Source of the DNA: CAXBCP01 sp038120765
Lineage (GTDB): Bacteria > Pseudomonadota > Alphaproteobacteria > MPNO01 > UBA830
Direction: 5' to 3'
NCBI GenBank assembly: GCA_038120765.1
Contig: JAYOMI010000035.1
Span: 1 to 33,126 of the forward strand
Length of the DNA stretch: 33,126 nt
A program made the position numbers and the translations under genes. The notes beneath the pieces are model-generated. The model saw only the letters and a list, made by a program, of their open reading frames with translations. It ran no database searches and was not told the DNA's origin. Of this stretch, positions 16,216-24,380 are shown piece by piece; position 1 is the first letter of the stretch; each line of letters begins with the position of its first letter.

Positions 16216-17442
16216 TCAGCCGAAGTCGCCGCGCTCCGCGATACGCGATACCGCATATCCGAACACGAGCCCCCAGAAGGCGGCGCCGATGCCGAGTATC
16301 GAGACGCCGGCCACGGTGATCAGGAAGGTGACAAGGGCCCCCAGCGTGAATTTCCCGCCGAACCCGCTGACGAACGCCGATTGCAGCACCGGGATCATGG
16401 CAAGCCCTGCGAGGGTCGCGATAAACGCCGACGGCAAGGCCATGCCCACCTGAACCGCGGTCGGCGCGAGGATGCCGAAGACCAGAATAAAAATTCCGAA
16501 CCATATCCCGCCGACATAGCGCCAGGCGGGATCGCCCGACACATTCAGGATCGCGTTCGCCGGCGCGGTGACAACGGTCGGCACACAGCCGAGCAGGCCG
16601 TAGACGATCGTGCCGCTGCCGCAGAGCAGGGTCGCCATGTTTTCAGGCGGCCGGTAACCGGCATTGCGCGCGATGGCGAACCCCTGCGTATTGTGAATGC
16701 CGACCACGGTAACGGTCAGCGGAATGACCAGCTCGACAATCGCCGCCAGGGTAAATTCCGGTCGGAATACAATCGGCTCCGCGATCTCCAACGCCATATC
16801 GCCGGTGGAACCGAACGCGCCGGTCGCGACGATGGTAACCGATCCGGCAAGCAGTGCGGCCAGCACCGGCGGAAAGCGCCGGCGAACCGTCGGTATCGCC
16901 GTCACGGCCAGATAGCCCGCCACCATCGAACCGGCGATCCAGACGCTGCTCTCGAACGCGCCGATCATGCGCATCCCGTAAGGGAGGAATACCCCGGCGA
17001 CCATCGCCATGATAATCGGCTCCGGCAATGCCGCGGTAACCCGCCGGATGAGCCCGGTGACCGCAAGCAGCAGGATAAGACCGCCGGTGACCAGGTAGGC
17101 GCCGACAAGCTCCGGCATGGAAAAATGCATCAGCGCCGGACCGACGATGACGACGCCCGGCATGCTGTAGCCGATGGTCAGTGGCTGGCGGTACAGGTAG
17201 CAGACCCCGATCGACAGAACGCCGCTCAGCGCATAGGCGGCAAACAGCCACGCGGCAATCACATCCCCCGGCAGCGATGCTGCCGCGCCCACCGCGAGAA
17301 TCATGGCACCCGGCCCCGTGGCGGCAAAAAGAAAGGCGCTGAACCCGTTGACCAGATTATGCCCGAACGCATGACGCATCATGCCGGCAAATCCGGGCAA
17401 TGGGCGTATTACAGGTTCGATCGCAGATTTACGTTCCACCAT
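16216..17442 (-). CDS. benE: BenE-family benzoate/proton symporter
   Basis: A 408-residue inner-membrane transporter with about 11-12 hydrophobic helices covering nearly the whole chain, typical in length for BenE (a relative of the nucleobase-cation and SulP folds). Recognisable parts are the N-terminal GHNLVNGFSAFLFAATGPGA, YRQPLTIGYSMPG, EPIIMAMVAGVFLPYGMRM, the conserved IHNTQGFAIARNAGYRPP and LLGCVPTVVTAPANAIL. BenE imports benzoate or a similar aromatic acid. The start is preceded by ggaggga. No benABCD genes are near, so the substrate may differ; the aromatic-type oxygenases at 46-7115 and anthranilate produced by KynU are both conceivable links. Confidence 0.92.
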   Translation of the reverse strand: MVERKSAIEPVIRPLPGFAGMMRHAFGHNLVNGFSAFLFAATGPGAMILAVGAAASLPGDVIAAWLFAAYALSGVLSIGVCYLYRQPLTIGYSMPGVVIVGPALMHFSMPELVGAYLVTGGLILLLAVTGLIRRVTAALPEPIIMAMVAGVFLPYGMRMIGAFESSVWIAGSMVAGYLAVTAIPTVRRRFPPVLAALLAGSVTIVATGAFGSTGDMALEIAEPIVFRPEFTLAAIVELVIPLTVTVVGIHNTQGFAIARNAGYRPPENMATLLCGSGTIVYGLLGCVPTVVTAPANAILNVSGDPAWRYVGGIWFGIFILVFGILAPTAVQVGMALPSAFIATLAGLAMIPVLQSAFVSGFGGKFTLGALVTFLITVAGVSILGIGAAFWGLVFGYAVSRIAERGDFG

Positions 17443-17657
17443 GTTACTGTCTGTCCCTCCGCCCCCGCTGATAGCAGATCGGACGTATTCGGCAAAGCCA
17501 TGCCGCGGAGGTGGTCACGGCCCGGACCGCCGCGCGAAAGACAGGTCAGATGCTATCCATCCGTCAACGATCGGTTAACCAGGTAATTTCACTCTAAATA
17601 AATCCGGCGGCGTTAGAACAGATGACGGGAAATTCTCAGCCATGATGGCGCGAAGAC

Positions 17658-18110
17658 ATGCAGGAACGCAGACCCACACGACGCGCAAGACGCAGAGGCC
17701 GCAAGCGGATCGCTCTCAGCATTGTCATGCTTTGTATTGTCGTCACCGGCCATCACCTTCTCGCATCGCGGGAGACGTCATCTATCGCGGCGCTCGAAGA
17801 ACCCGGCGCGGCCAGCAGGATCGGTGCGCGCGCGGCACAGGCAGCAGCGCGCGCGGCGCAGAGCAATGCGACGGGCTTCAGAGAAATCCGGCACAACGAT
17901 CAAGATCATCTGCCGGGCCCGGCAGCGGCGGGGCTCGCCATGCGATACAGCGGCTCACCGGCCCTCCTCGCCCGTTTTCGGCAAATCGAGAAAGATACGG
18001 CGAGCGCGATGAACAAGGCATCAAGCGAGAACAGAAACCTCTCGACGCTGGCGACGCCGCTGCCGGCAGTCATGAATACGCGACAGACCGCAAGCGGCAT
18101 CCTGCGCTGA
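17658..18110 (+). CDS. Hypothetical small single-pass membrane protein
   Basis: A 150-residue open frame that I do not recognise. It starts with an extremely basic 18-residue segment (11 Arg or Lys), then one hydrophobic helix, IALSIVMLCIVVTGHHLLA (about 18-36), as in a signal anchor with the basic end inside. The rest is Ala-rich and hydrophilic, with a helical RAAQAAARAAQ stretch near residue 57. Third codon positions are GC-rich, supporting translation, but the ribosome binding site is poor and a second frame is open over the same stretch. It lies between benE (divergent) and tRNA-Arg. It may be a real lineage-specific gene or chance. Confidence 0.45.
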   Translation: MQERRPTRRARRRGRKRIALSIVMLCIVVTGHHLLASRETSSIAALEEPGAASRIGARAAQAAARAAQSNATGFREIRHNDQDHLPGPAAAGLAMRYSGSPALLARFRQIEKDTASAMNKASSENRNLSTLATPLPAVMNTRQTASGILR

Positions 18111-18165
18111 CCGGGCGGTCTGCGTGTGACGGTCTTGCCGGCGCATCATTGTCCAGGAAGGGAAG

Positions 18166-18242
18166 TGGCGCACCCGAAGAGATTCGAACTCCTAACCTCC
18201 TGATTCGTAGTCAGGTGCTCTATCCAGTTGAGCTACGGGTGC
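18166..18242 (-). tRNA. tRNA-Arg (anticodon ACG)
   Basis: Read on the minus strand from 18242, it folds as a complete cloverleaf. The acceptor is GCACCCG with CGGGTGC, the D arm GCTC/GAGC, and the anticodon stem CCTGA/TCAGG around loop CTACGAA. The T arm AGGAG/CTCTT has loop TTCGAAT. Bases 34-36 are ACG, read as ICG after deamination, decoding CGN arginine codons. The discriminator is G (18169), and CCA is encoded (18166-18168). No attachment-site duplication or integrase was seen beside it. Confidence 0.97.
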
Positions 18243-18723
18243 GCGACCGCAGGGGTATACCCAATGCGCGCCAGCGGTGCAATGCGTTCTTTCGGCCGAT
18301 TCCGGTAAAAATTCGGGGCCCGGGCTTCAGGCCGGGTGCTCAAAGTGCCGCGTCTCTCACAAGCCCCGTTTATTATCGGCGCAGTCCTGAACTGATGCGA
18401 CGGCCGGTTTCCGATTCAGGTCGGCGGCGGGAAACGGAAACCGGAAATGAACAGATTCGGGCAGTTTTCTGCCGGTAGCGCTGCCAAATCCGGTCTTTTA
18501 CCCGCAAAACCGCCAGAAACAGGACCAAATCGGGGCGCGAAGCAGTCGATCCGGCCGGCCGGTAGTGCCGAATATGACACGGACAATCGGCTTGTAGAGG
18601 GCGAATCGTTAAAGTAATATGGCCGCCGGTTGGCACAGGTTAGTAAATTCTTACTATTTTCCAATTATTTGCTGAGACTCGTTGTCGAACTTTTGAAATG
18701 AAATATTGGGGGTAAGGCCAAAC
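18243..18723. other. 481-bp intergenic region without a convincing gene
   Basis: This stretch lies between the leftward tRNA-Arg and a rightward lipoprotein gene. Its tRNA end has a 10-bp palindrome (gggtataccc, 18253-18262). The middle has a 10-bp inverted repeat with a 21-base loop (18404-18444). The last 90 bases are AT-rich, with TAGTAA-N4-TTACTA at 18641-18656, and probably hold the lipoprotein promoter. Short open frames here overlap one another and show no protein-like features. A small RNA is possible but unsupported. Confidence 0.5.
18404..18444. repeat. Perfect 10-bp inverted repeat with 21-base spacer
   Basis: CCGGTTTCCG (18404-18413) is the exact reverse complement of CGGAAACCGG (18435-18444). 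A transcript would form a ten-pair stem with a large G/C-rich loop. No T tract follows on either strand, so it is not a simple terminator. It lies in non-coding sequence and could be a structured RNA or protein-binding site. Confidence 0.5.
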
Positions 18724-19908
18724 ATGGCCCGAGTGATAACCCGAACACGAACTGCAAAAAACTGTGCAACTCTTGTTCTCGCAGCTGGTCTGCTTGGCGG
18801 GTGCTCGATGGCATCCGACGCATTGTGGCCGTCGCTGACGGGCGAGGATCCAGCCAGCAGCAGTTCTTCAAACAACATTCCTGCTTCGCAGGCAGAGGCA
18901 AACCAGCAGCCGACGCTGTCGCCGCCCCCGCCGCCGACACTTGGCCGCACGAATTTCGTGCCGCCGCAGATTTCGCAGGCACCGGCGACTGGCACCTATG
19001 TCGGACAGCGGGTCGTTCAGCTGCGCGGCGAACTTCAGCGCCTGCAGGGCCAGATCGGTCAGCAGAATGCCCAGCTTCAGGCAATCCGCAACATGACGGT
19101 GCAGCATTCGCAGAATTATCACGGCACGGTCGCCGCGGTAAATGCGCGGCTGCAGGTCGGCACCACCCCGGGCAATCCGACACTGGTCAATCAGTGGAAC
19201 GTGGCCCAGGCGAGCCTGGCCCAGGTAGAGAACGACATTGCGCAGATGAATTCTCTGGCCAACGGCGTTGCCGGCACGTCGACGCTGTCGGCCTATCTGC
19301 TGGAAACGACCCGCGCGGCTTATGGTCTGTCCGGCGCGATCGATGCGGACCATCAGCAGCTCGCCATCCTTGAAGACGAGGTCAACCGCACGGTCGTGCT
19401 CATCGACCGCCTGCTCAACGAGCTGAGCGAGGATATCAGCCGCCAGAACAATTATCTGAGCAGCGAGCGCACAAACCTGACGACGCTGGCGCTTGCCATC
19501 AAGAACGGTGAGCTTCTGGGGTCCAGCCTCGGCAACCGCGCCTTCTCGTCATCGGCACCTGCGGCCAGCAATTTCGCGGCCGCGCCGGCGACAAGCCAGG
19601 GCGGCGTCCGCCGCCCGCTGGTGGTGATCCGGTTCGACCGGACAAACGTCCAGTACGAGCAGCCCCTGTACAATGCCGTCAGCCGTGCCCTCCAGCGCCG
19701 GCCGGACGCAATGTTCGATCTCGTCGCCGTCGCCCCGAACCGCGGCAATGCCGCGCGGGTCGCGCTTTCAGCGAGTTCCTCCAAGAAAAATGCCGAAACC
19801 GTGCTGCGGTCATTGTCCGATATGGGACTGCCGCTGGACCGGGTCCGCCTGTCCGCGCTGACCAGCAACACGGCGTCGACGAACGAGGTGCACGTCTACG
19901 TGCGCTGA
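18724..19908 (+). CDS. Coiled-coil lipoprotein with OmpA-like C-terminal domain
   Basis: A 394-residue predicted lipoprotein. The signal ends with lipobox LGGC (C27), followed by a Ser/Pro/Gln-rich linker (about 28-95, with PPPPP near residue 65). A Gln/Leu-rich coiled-coil segment (about 97-135, RVVQLRGELQRLQGQIGQQN) and more helices (155-265) follow. The last 100 residues (RRPLVVIRFDRTNVQYEQPL to the end) resemble the beta-alpha fold of OmpA-like domains, including a SKKNAETVLRSLSDMGLPLDRV helix and turn. The canonical peptidoglycan-binding Asp/Arg motif is not clear, so binding may be lost. ATG 18724 is favoured by gggggtaagg upstream; an alternative TTG at 18706 would add six residues. 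Probably an outer-membrane or periplasmic structural protein; I know no named homologue. Confidence 0.85.
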   Translation: MARVITRTRTAKNCATLVLAAGLLGGCSMASDALWPSLTGEDPASSSSSNNIPASQAEANQQPTLSPPPPPTLGRTNFVPPQISQAPATGTYVGQRVVQLRGELQRLQGQIGQQNAQLQAIRNMTVQHSQNYHGTVAAVNARLQVGTTPGNPTLVNQWNVAQASLAQVENDIAQMNSLANGVAGTSTLSAYLLETTRAAYGLSGAIDADHQQLAILEDEVNRTVVLIDRLLNELSEDISRQNNYLSSERTNLTTLALAIKNGELLGSSLGNRAFSSSAPAASNFAAAPATSQGGVRRPLVVIRFDRTNVQYEQPLYNAVSRALQRRPDAMFDLVAVAPNRGNAARVALSASSSKKNAETVLRSLSDMGLPLDRVRLSALTSNTASTNEVHVYVR

Positions 19909-19927
19909 TCGCCCCGGTTACAAAATT

Positions 19928-19962
19928 AAAAAACGGGCGTCTTCTGGACGCCCGTTTTTTTT
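19928..19962 (+). terminator. Rho-independent terminator after coiled-coil lipoprotein
   Basis: Arms aaaaaacgggcgtc and gacgcccgtttttt form a 14-pair stem with loop ttctg, followed by further T residues to 19962. The A tract before it and T tract after it make it effective in both directions. That suits its place between the lipoprotein stop and the convergent flavin reductase gene. Confidence 0.95.
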
Positions 19963-20006
19963 AGCGCAGCTTATACGGGAGCTATCCCAGCAATCCCGCC
20001 GCCCAG

Positions 20007-20687
20007 CTATTCCGCCGCATCGCTGCCCCGCGCGCGGCCCTCGAGGCCCCGGCGGATCTTTTCGATATTGGGTCCGCCGGGCGCCATTTCGAAAACGGAT
20101 TCGACCGACGTGTAGTCGAAATACCCCATGCGGGCGAGCGGGCGGCACTTCAGAATATCTATCTTGCCGTCTTCGGTGATCACATCGTCATTGATATGCA
20201 CGCCGAGCACTTCGCCGACGACGACATAAACGATGTTGTCGACCGAGTTTCCGGGCAATGTCAGCGTCGTATGGTACCTGCATTCGAGATGCACGGGCGA
20301 TGCCTTGACCCGCGGCGGCGCGACCATGTTGGACGCCACCATTTCCAGACCCGCGAGTTCTGCCTCGTCTACGTCGGGTGCGACCATCCGGGCGGTCGTA
20401 TTGATCTGGTCACGCAATTCCCATGTCGCCATATTGCAGACGAATTCACCGGTCAGCAGGGCGTTGCGCGCGCTGTCCTTCGGTCCGCCATCGCCGAATA
20501 CCGACCCCGACGAGAACATCACGTAGGGCGGATCGTAGCCGAGATTATTGAACTGGCTATAGGGCGCCAGATTCACGCCGCCCTCGGTATCCAGTGTCGT
20601 GATCCAGCCGATCGGCCGCGGCACCACGATCGATTTGTACGGGTTATACGGCAGACCGTGATCGTTCTTCGCGGTTTCGTAGAACAT
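20007..20687 (-). CDS. Flavin reductase-like protein (FMN-binding split barrel)
   Basis: A 226-residue protein of the flavin reductase-like split-barrel family. Typical segments are KSIVVPRPIGWITTLDTEGGVNLAPYSQFNNLGYDPPYVMFSSG (the FMN-binding core, about residues 18-61, named here only by position and ends), KDSARNALLTGEFVCNM (75-91) and the ECRYHTTLTLPG strand. Members either supply reduced FMN to monooxygenases or act in decarboxylation-like steps. The start is preceded by ggagga at ideal spacing. It stands alone, convergent with the lipoprotein and about 77 bases from panC. It might supply FMNH2 to the luciferase-like monooxygenase at 4049-5179, but they are 15 kb apart. Confidence 0.9.
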   Translation of the reverse strand: MFYETAKNDHGLPYNPYKSIVVPRPIGWITTLDTEGGVNLAPYSQFNNLGYDPPYVMFSSGSVFGDGGPKDSARNALLTGEFVCNMATWELRDQINTTARMVAPDVDEAELAGLEMVASNMVAPPRVKASPVHLECRYHTTLTLPGNSVDNIVYVVVGEVLGVHINDDVITEDGKIDILKCRPLARMGYFDYTSVESVFEMAPGGPNIEKIRRGLEGRARGSDAAE

Positions 20688-20764
20688 GCGTTCCTCCGAT
20701 GATATTTTTCTGGCGGACGGATTATCGGGCCGGCTTCAGCCTAACGCAAATATACCCGCGGGTC

Positions 20765-21640
20765 CTATTCGGAGGGGTCCACCGGGATATTGTCGATGAG
20801 CCGGGTTTTCCCCAGCCGCGCGGCGGCAAAAATACGGAGGTTCGGCGCATTGCCGGTCGCGGGCTCAAGCGTGTCTGCGTCGCGGATTTCGAAGTAATCG
20901 ACGCTGTCGAATCCGGCATCGAGCAGCGCCTGGCGGCCCCAGGCGCATTGGGCCGCGATATCCACACCGTCGTGAAGGCGGCCTGCGAGCGCGAACATGG
21001 TGCCGTACAATGCGGGTGCGACACGGCGCTGGCCGGGGTCGAGATAGGCATTGCGCGATGACAGGGCGAGGCCGTCGCGTTCGCGCACCGTCGGAATCAT
21101 GACGATGCGGATATTCAGCCCGAGCTGTTCGACCATACGCTGAACGACCCTGTACTGCTGGAAGTCCTTTTCGCCGAAATAGGCGACGTCCGGCGCGCAG
21201 TGTTCGAACAGGCGGGACACCACGGTGGTCACGCCATCGAAATGACCGGGGCGCGCCGCGCCGCACATGCCTTCGGTGATGCCCGAAACCGTCACGGTGA
21301 TACCGAACCCGTCCGGATACATTTCCGCCGCGTCGGGCGCATAGACGAAATCCACACCCTCCGCACCGAACTTCGCGAAATCGGACGCCTCGTCTCTCGG
21401 GTAGGCATCGAAATCCTCGCCCGCGCCGAACTGCGTCGGGTTGACGAACAGACTGGCGATCACCAGCCCGCAATCGCGCCGCGCGCGCCGGACCAGTTCG
21501 AGGTGCCCTTCGTGCAAGGCGCCCATGGTCGGCACCAGCCCGACAACCTTTCCTTCGTCCCGATGGGGCTGCGTTGCCGCGCGCAGATCGGCTGCTGTCC
21601 GCAGGATAGTCAGGGAATGCGTAACGTCAGGTGCGGTCAC
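20765..21640 (-). CDS. panC: Pantothenate synthetase
   Basis: Joins pantoate and beta-alanine, using ATP, to make pantothenate for coenzyme A. The protein has the nucleotide-binding PTMGALHEGHLELV (the HxGH motif), SLFVNPTQFGAGEDFDAYPR, the pantoate-pocket region GHFDGVTTVVSRLF, YFGEKDFQQY and the KMSKS-like SSRNAYL loop, in the expected order. The start is uncertain: GTG 21640 gives MTAPDVTHSL and the usual N-terminus, while TTG 21661 would add seven residues; neither has a strong ribosome binding site. It follows panB on the same strand, so the two form a pantothenate operon. About 291 residues, normal for PanC. Confidence 0.95.
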   Translation of the reverse strand: MTAPDVTHSLTILRTAADLRAATQPHRDEGKVVGLVPTMGALHEGHLELVRRARRDCGLVIASLFVNPTQFGAGEDFDAYPRDEASDFAKFGAEGVDFVYAPDAAEMYPDGFGITVTVSGITEGMCGAARPGHFDGVTTVVSRLFEHCAPDVAYFGEKDFQQYRVVQRMVEQLGLNIRIVMIPTVRERDGLALSSRNAYLDPGQRRVAPALYGTMFALAGRLHDGVDIAAQCAWGRQALLDAGFDSVDYFEIRDADTLEPATGNAPNLRIFAAARLGKTRLIDNIPVDPSE

Positions 21641-21707
21641 AGTGCGATCACGGTACTTCAAAAAGAATAATTCAGTCGCGTCGGATGTCGGCGGATATCG
21701 GCGCGGA

Positions 21708-22562
21708 TCAGGGCTTGATCTGGCGAACCTCTGCCCCGTCCGTCTTCAGTGCCCCGAAGCAGTACTCGGCGGACGGGAAGCGACGGGCCCGCACGTCTTC
21801 GGCATACGAGGCGACCGCCTTGCTGAGTTCCGCACCGAGTTCGGCATAGCGCTTGACGAATTTCGGGGTGAAGTCGCTGAACATGCCCACCAGATCTTCG
21901 GTCACCAGCACCTGTCCGTCGCATTCGACGGAAGCACCGATCCCGATCGTCGGCACGGTGACGATGTTCGTGATCTCACGCGCGACCGGCTCCATCACGC
22001 CTTCAACAACCATTGAAAACGCGCCGGCATCCGCGACAGCGCGTGCATCGTCGATCACCTTGCGTGCCACCGTGGTATCCTTGCCCTGCACCCGGAAACC
22101 GCCATAGGTGTTCACCGATTGCGGCATCAGTCCGACATGCCCCATTACCGGTATGCCGCGCTGTGTCAGGAATTCGATGGTCGATGCCATCGCAACGCCG
22201 GCTTCCAGCTTCACGCCGTCACAACCGGTTTCCCGCATGATGCGGGCGGCATTCCGATAGGCCTGCTCCGGCGATTCCTGATAGGAGCCGAACGGCATAT
22301 CGACAATGACGCAGGCATGGTGCGAGCCGCGCACGACGGCGGCGCCGTGATTGATCATCATGTCGAGCGTCACCGCCAGCGTGGTGTCGAAGCCATAGAC
22401 CACCATCCCAAGCGAGTCGCCGACCAGAAGACAGTCGACATGCTCGTCGAGAAACTGCGCCATCGGCGCGGTATAGGCCGTCAGAACCGCAATCGGTTCT
22501 CCGCCCTTGCGCGCCGCGAGTTCCGGCGCTGTAATCCGTTTAATCCGGCTAGGGGTGCTCAT
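21708..22562 (-). CDS. panB: 3-methyl-2-oxobutanoate hydroxymethyltransferase
   Basis: A 284-residue TIM-barrel enzyme that transfers a hydroxymethyl group from methylenetetrahydrofolate to ketoisovalerate, giving ketopantoate. Signature segments are the LTAYTAPMAQFLDEHVD start, LLVGDSLGMVVYGFDTTL (metal-binding Asp and Ser), VDMPFGSYQESPEQA, GVKLEAG, GHVGLMPQSVN and TIGIGASVECDGQVLVTEDL. The ATG at 22562 is preceded by ggaggg. It is first in the panB-panC operon. The ketopantoate reductase PanE is not in the window, which is common. It is divergent from the gamma-glutamyltransferase gene. Confidence 0.97.
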   Translation of the reverse strand: MSTPSRIKRITAPELAARKGGEPIAVLTAYTAPMAQFLDEHVDCLLVGDSLGMVVYGFDTTLAVTLDMMINHGAAVVRGSHHACVIVDMPFGSYQESPEQAYRNAARIMRETGCDGVKLEAGVAMASTIEFLTQRGIPVMGHVGLMPQSVNTYGGFRVQGKDTTVARKVIDDARAVADAGAFSMVVEGVMEPVAREITNIVTVPTIGIGASVECDGQVLVTEDLVGMFSDFTPKFVKRYAELGAELSKAVASYAEDVRARRFPSAEYCFGALKTDGAEVRQIKP

Positions 22563-22658
22563 CGTCGCCCTCCGTGAGCTTGTCCGGCTGAAGTTGCGGC
22601 TGTTCTACCCCCTTTTTCGCACGTGCGAAAGGACTTCCATTCGAATGCGGCTGAGCCA

Positions 22659-24377
22659 TTGAAACATAAAGGAAAACGCCTGCCCCGCGTCTGCCGGGCA
22701 TGGGCCTTTGCCGGTCTTTTTGCCCTGATTTCGGGCTGTACCGGCACACAGCAACTGCCGCGACAGCACATGATATCGGCGGCAAACCCGCTTGCCTCGG
22801 CCGCGGGGCGCGATATTCTGCGCGCCGGCGGCAGCGCGGTCGATGCAGCGATCGCCGCCCAGGCGGTGCTCACGCTGGTCGAACCGCAAAGCTCCGGTAT
22901 CGGCGGCGGGGCTTTCCTGATGCATTTCCGGAAATCGGATGGGCGCGTCGATGCCTTTGACGGGCGCGAAACCGCGCCGGCCGCGATCCGCCCCGACGTC
23001 TTCATGACACCGGACGGCAGGCGGCGCCCCTTTCGCGACGTCAGCACCGGCGGGGCCGCCGTGGGCGTGCCGGGGATACTCAGGATGCTGGCGCTCGCCC
23101 ATCAGGAACACGGCAAACTACCCTGGGCGCAGCTTTTCGAACGCGCGATTTTCCTGTCTGAAAACGGTTTTCCCATATCGCCCCGCCTGCACGCGATGAT
23201 TCGGCGCGCGACCGACCTGCGCGCTTTTCCCGAAGCAGCAGAATATTTTCTGTCACCGGACGGCACAGCCAGACCCGTCGGCAGTATTCTGCGCAACCCG
23301 GCCCTCGCGGACACCTACCGCCGGCTTGCCGCCGGGGGCGCGGAGGTTTTTTACCGCGGCGCGATCGCCCGGGACATTTCGGCAGCCGTCGCAAATGCGG
23401 CGCGCAATCCAGCGACGATGACACTTGCCGATATCGCAGGCTACCGCGCCGTGAAACGCGCACCGATATGCCGCCCTTACAGGATATGGCGGCTCTGCGG
23501 CATGCCGCCGCCGACATCGGGCGGGCTGACGACGCTGCAGATTCTCGGCCTGCTCGAAGGGTTCGACATGGCGCGTATTCCGCCGTCGTCGGTTCAGGCG
23601 GTGCACCTGATCTCGGAGGCGAGCCGTCTCGCCTATGCCGACCGGCGGCGCTACATCGGCGATCCGGACTTTGTCGCCGTGCCGGTGGAAGGGATGCTGG
23701 ACCCCGGGTACCTGCGGCGACGCGCAGAGAATATCTCCAGCGGCGAAAGCATGGGACGGGCATCCCCGGGCCGGCCGCGCGGCGCAGAGAATGCAAACCT
23801 TGCGGATGACGACCGCGAAGGTTTCCCGTCAACGTCTCACCTGTCGGTGATTGACGGAGACGGCAATGCCGTCAGCATGACCACAACGATCGAACGCGCC
23901 TTCGGCAGCCGACTGTTGGTGCGGGGCTTTTTGCTGAACAACCAGCTCACGGATTTCGCCTTCATCCCACGCCGCGACGGGCGCACCGTCGCCAATGCCG
24001 TCGGACCCGGCAAGCGCCCGCGCAGTTCGATGTCGCCGACGCTGGTGTTCGATGCTGATGGCAAACTGTTCGCCACCGTCGGCTCGCCCGGCGGCTCGCG
24101 CATTATCGGCTACGTGACCAAGGCCCTGATCGGCCTGATGGACTGGAAACTCGACATGCAGGCGGCGATCGACCTGCCCAACCATATCAACCGCAACGGC
24201 GCCACGGAGCTGGAGAAAGACACCCCGCTCACCCGACACGCCGATGCGCTGAAGCGTTTGGGACATAACGTAAAGACCGGCGCGCTGGTCAGCGGCCTGC
24301 ACGGCATCCGCGTCACGCCGTCCGGTTACGACGGGGGCGCCGACCGCCGGCGCGAAGGTGTAGCCATTGGGGATTAG
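22659..24377 (+). CDS. ggt: Gamma-glutamyltransferase, predicted lipoprotein
   Basis: An Ntn-hydrolase that cleaves or transfers the gamma-glutamyl group of glutathione and related compounds after splitting itself into two subunits. Signature parts are SSGIGGGAFLMHF, DGRETAPAA, the substrate-loop PPPTSGGLTTLQILG, and the processing site FPSTSHLSVIDGDGNAVSMT, where the Thr before Ser-His (T392) is the nucleophile. LNNQLTDF and GSPGGSRIIGYV follow. A TTG start at 22659 gives a 27-residue lipoprotein signal ending SGC; a GTG at 22623 would add 12 residues; neither has a good ribosome binding site. Lipid anchoring is less common than free periplasmic GGT. The DMT permease gene follows after three bases. 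Confidence 0.92.
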   Translation: MKHKGKRLPRVCRAWAFAGLFALISGCTGTQQLPRQHMISAANPLASAAGRDILRAGGSAVDAAIAAQAVLTLVEPQSSGIGGGAFLMHFRKSDGRVDAFDGRETAPAAIRPDVFMTPDGRRRPFRDVSTGGAAVGVPGILRMLALAHQEHGKLPWAQLFERAIFLSENGFPISPRLHAMIRRATDLRAFPEAAEYFLSPDGTARPVGSILRNPALADTYRRLAAGGAEVFYRGAIARDISAAVANAARNPATMTLADIAGYRAVKRAPICRPYRIWRLCGMPPPTSGGLTTLQILGLLEGFDMARIPPSSVQAVHLISEASRLAYADRRRYIGDPDFVAVPVEGMLDPGYLRRRAENISSGESMGRASPGRPRGAENANLADDDREGFPSTSHLSVIDGDGNAVSMTTTIERAFGSRLLVRGFLLNNQLTDFAFIPRRDGRTVANAVGPGKRPRSSMSPTLVFDADGKLFATVGSPGGSRIIGYVTKALIGLMDWKLDMQAAIDLPNHINRNGATELEKDTPLTRHADALKRLGHNVKTGALVSGLHGIRVTPSGYDGGADRRREGVAIGD

Positions 24378-24380
24378 AGA

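Noticed and set aside
15814..17586. Long plus-strand open frame across hupE-like gene and opposite benE
   Set aside because: Composition is charged and repetitive, it runs through a strong terminator and overlaps two well-supported membrane protein genes.
18253..18262. 10-bp palindrome gggtataccc upstream of tRNA-Arg as an attachment or regulator site
   Set aside because: Short palindromes of this length occur by chance, and no integrase or duplicated tRNA end was found.
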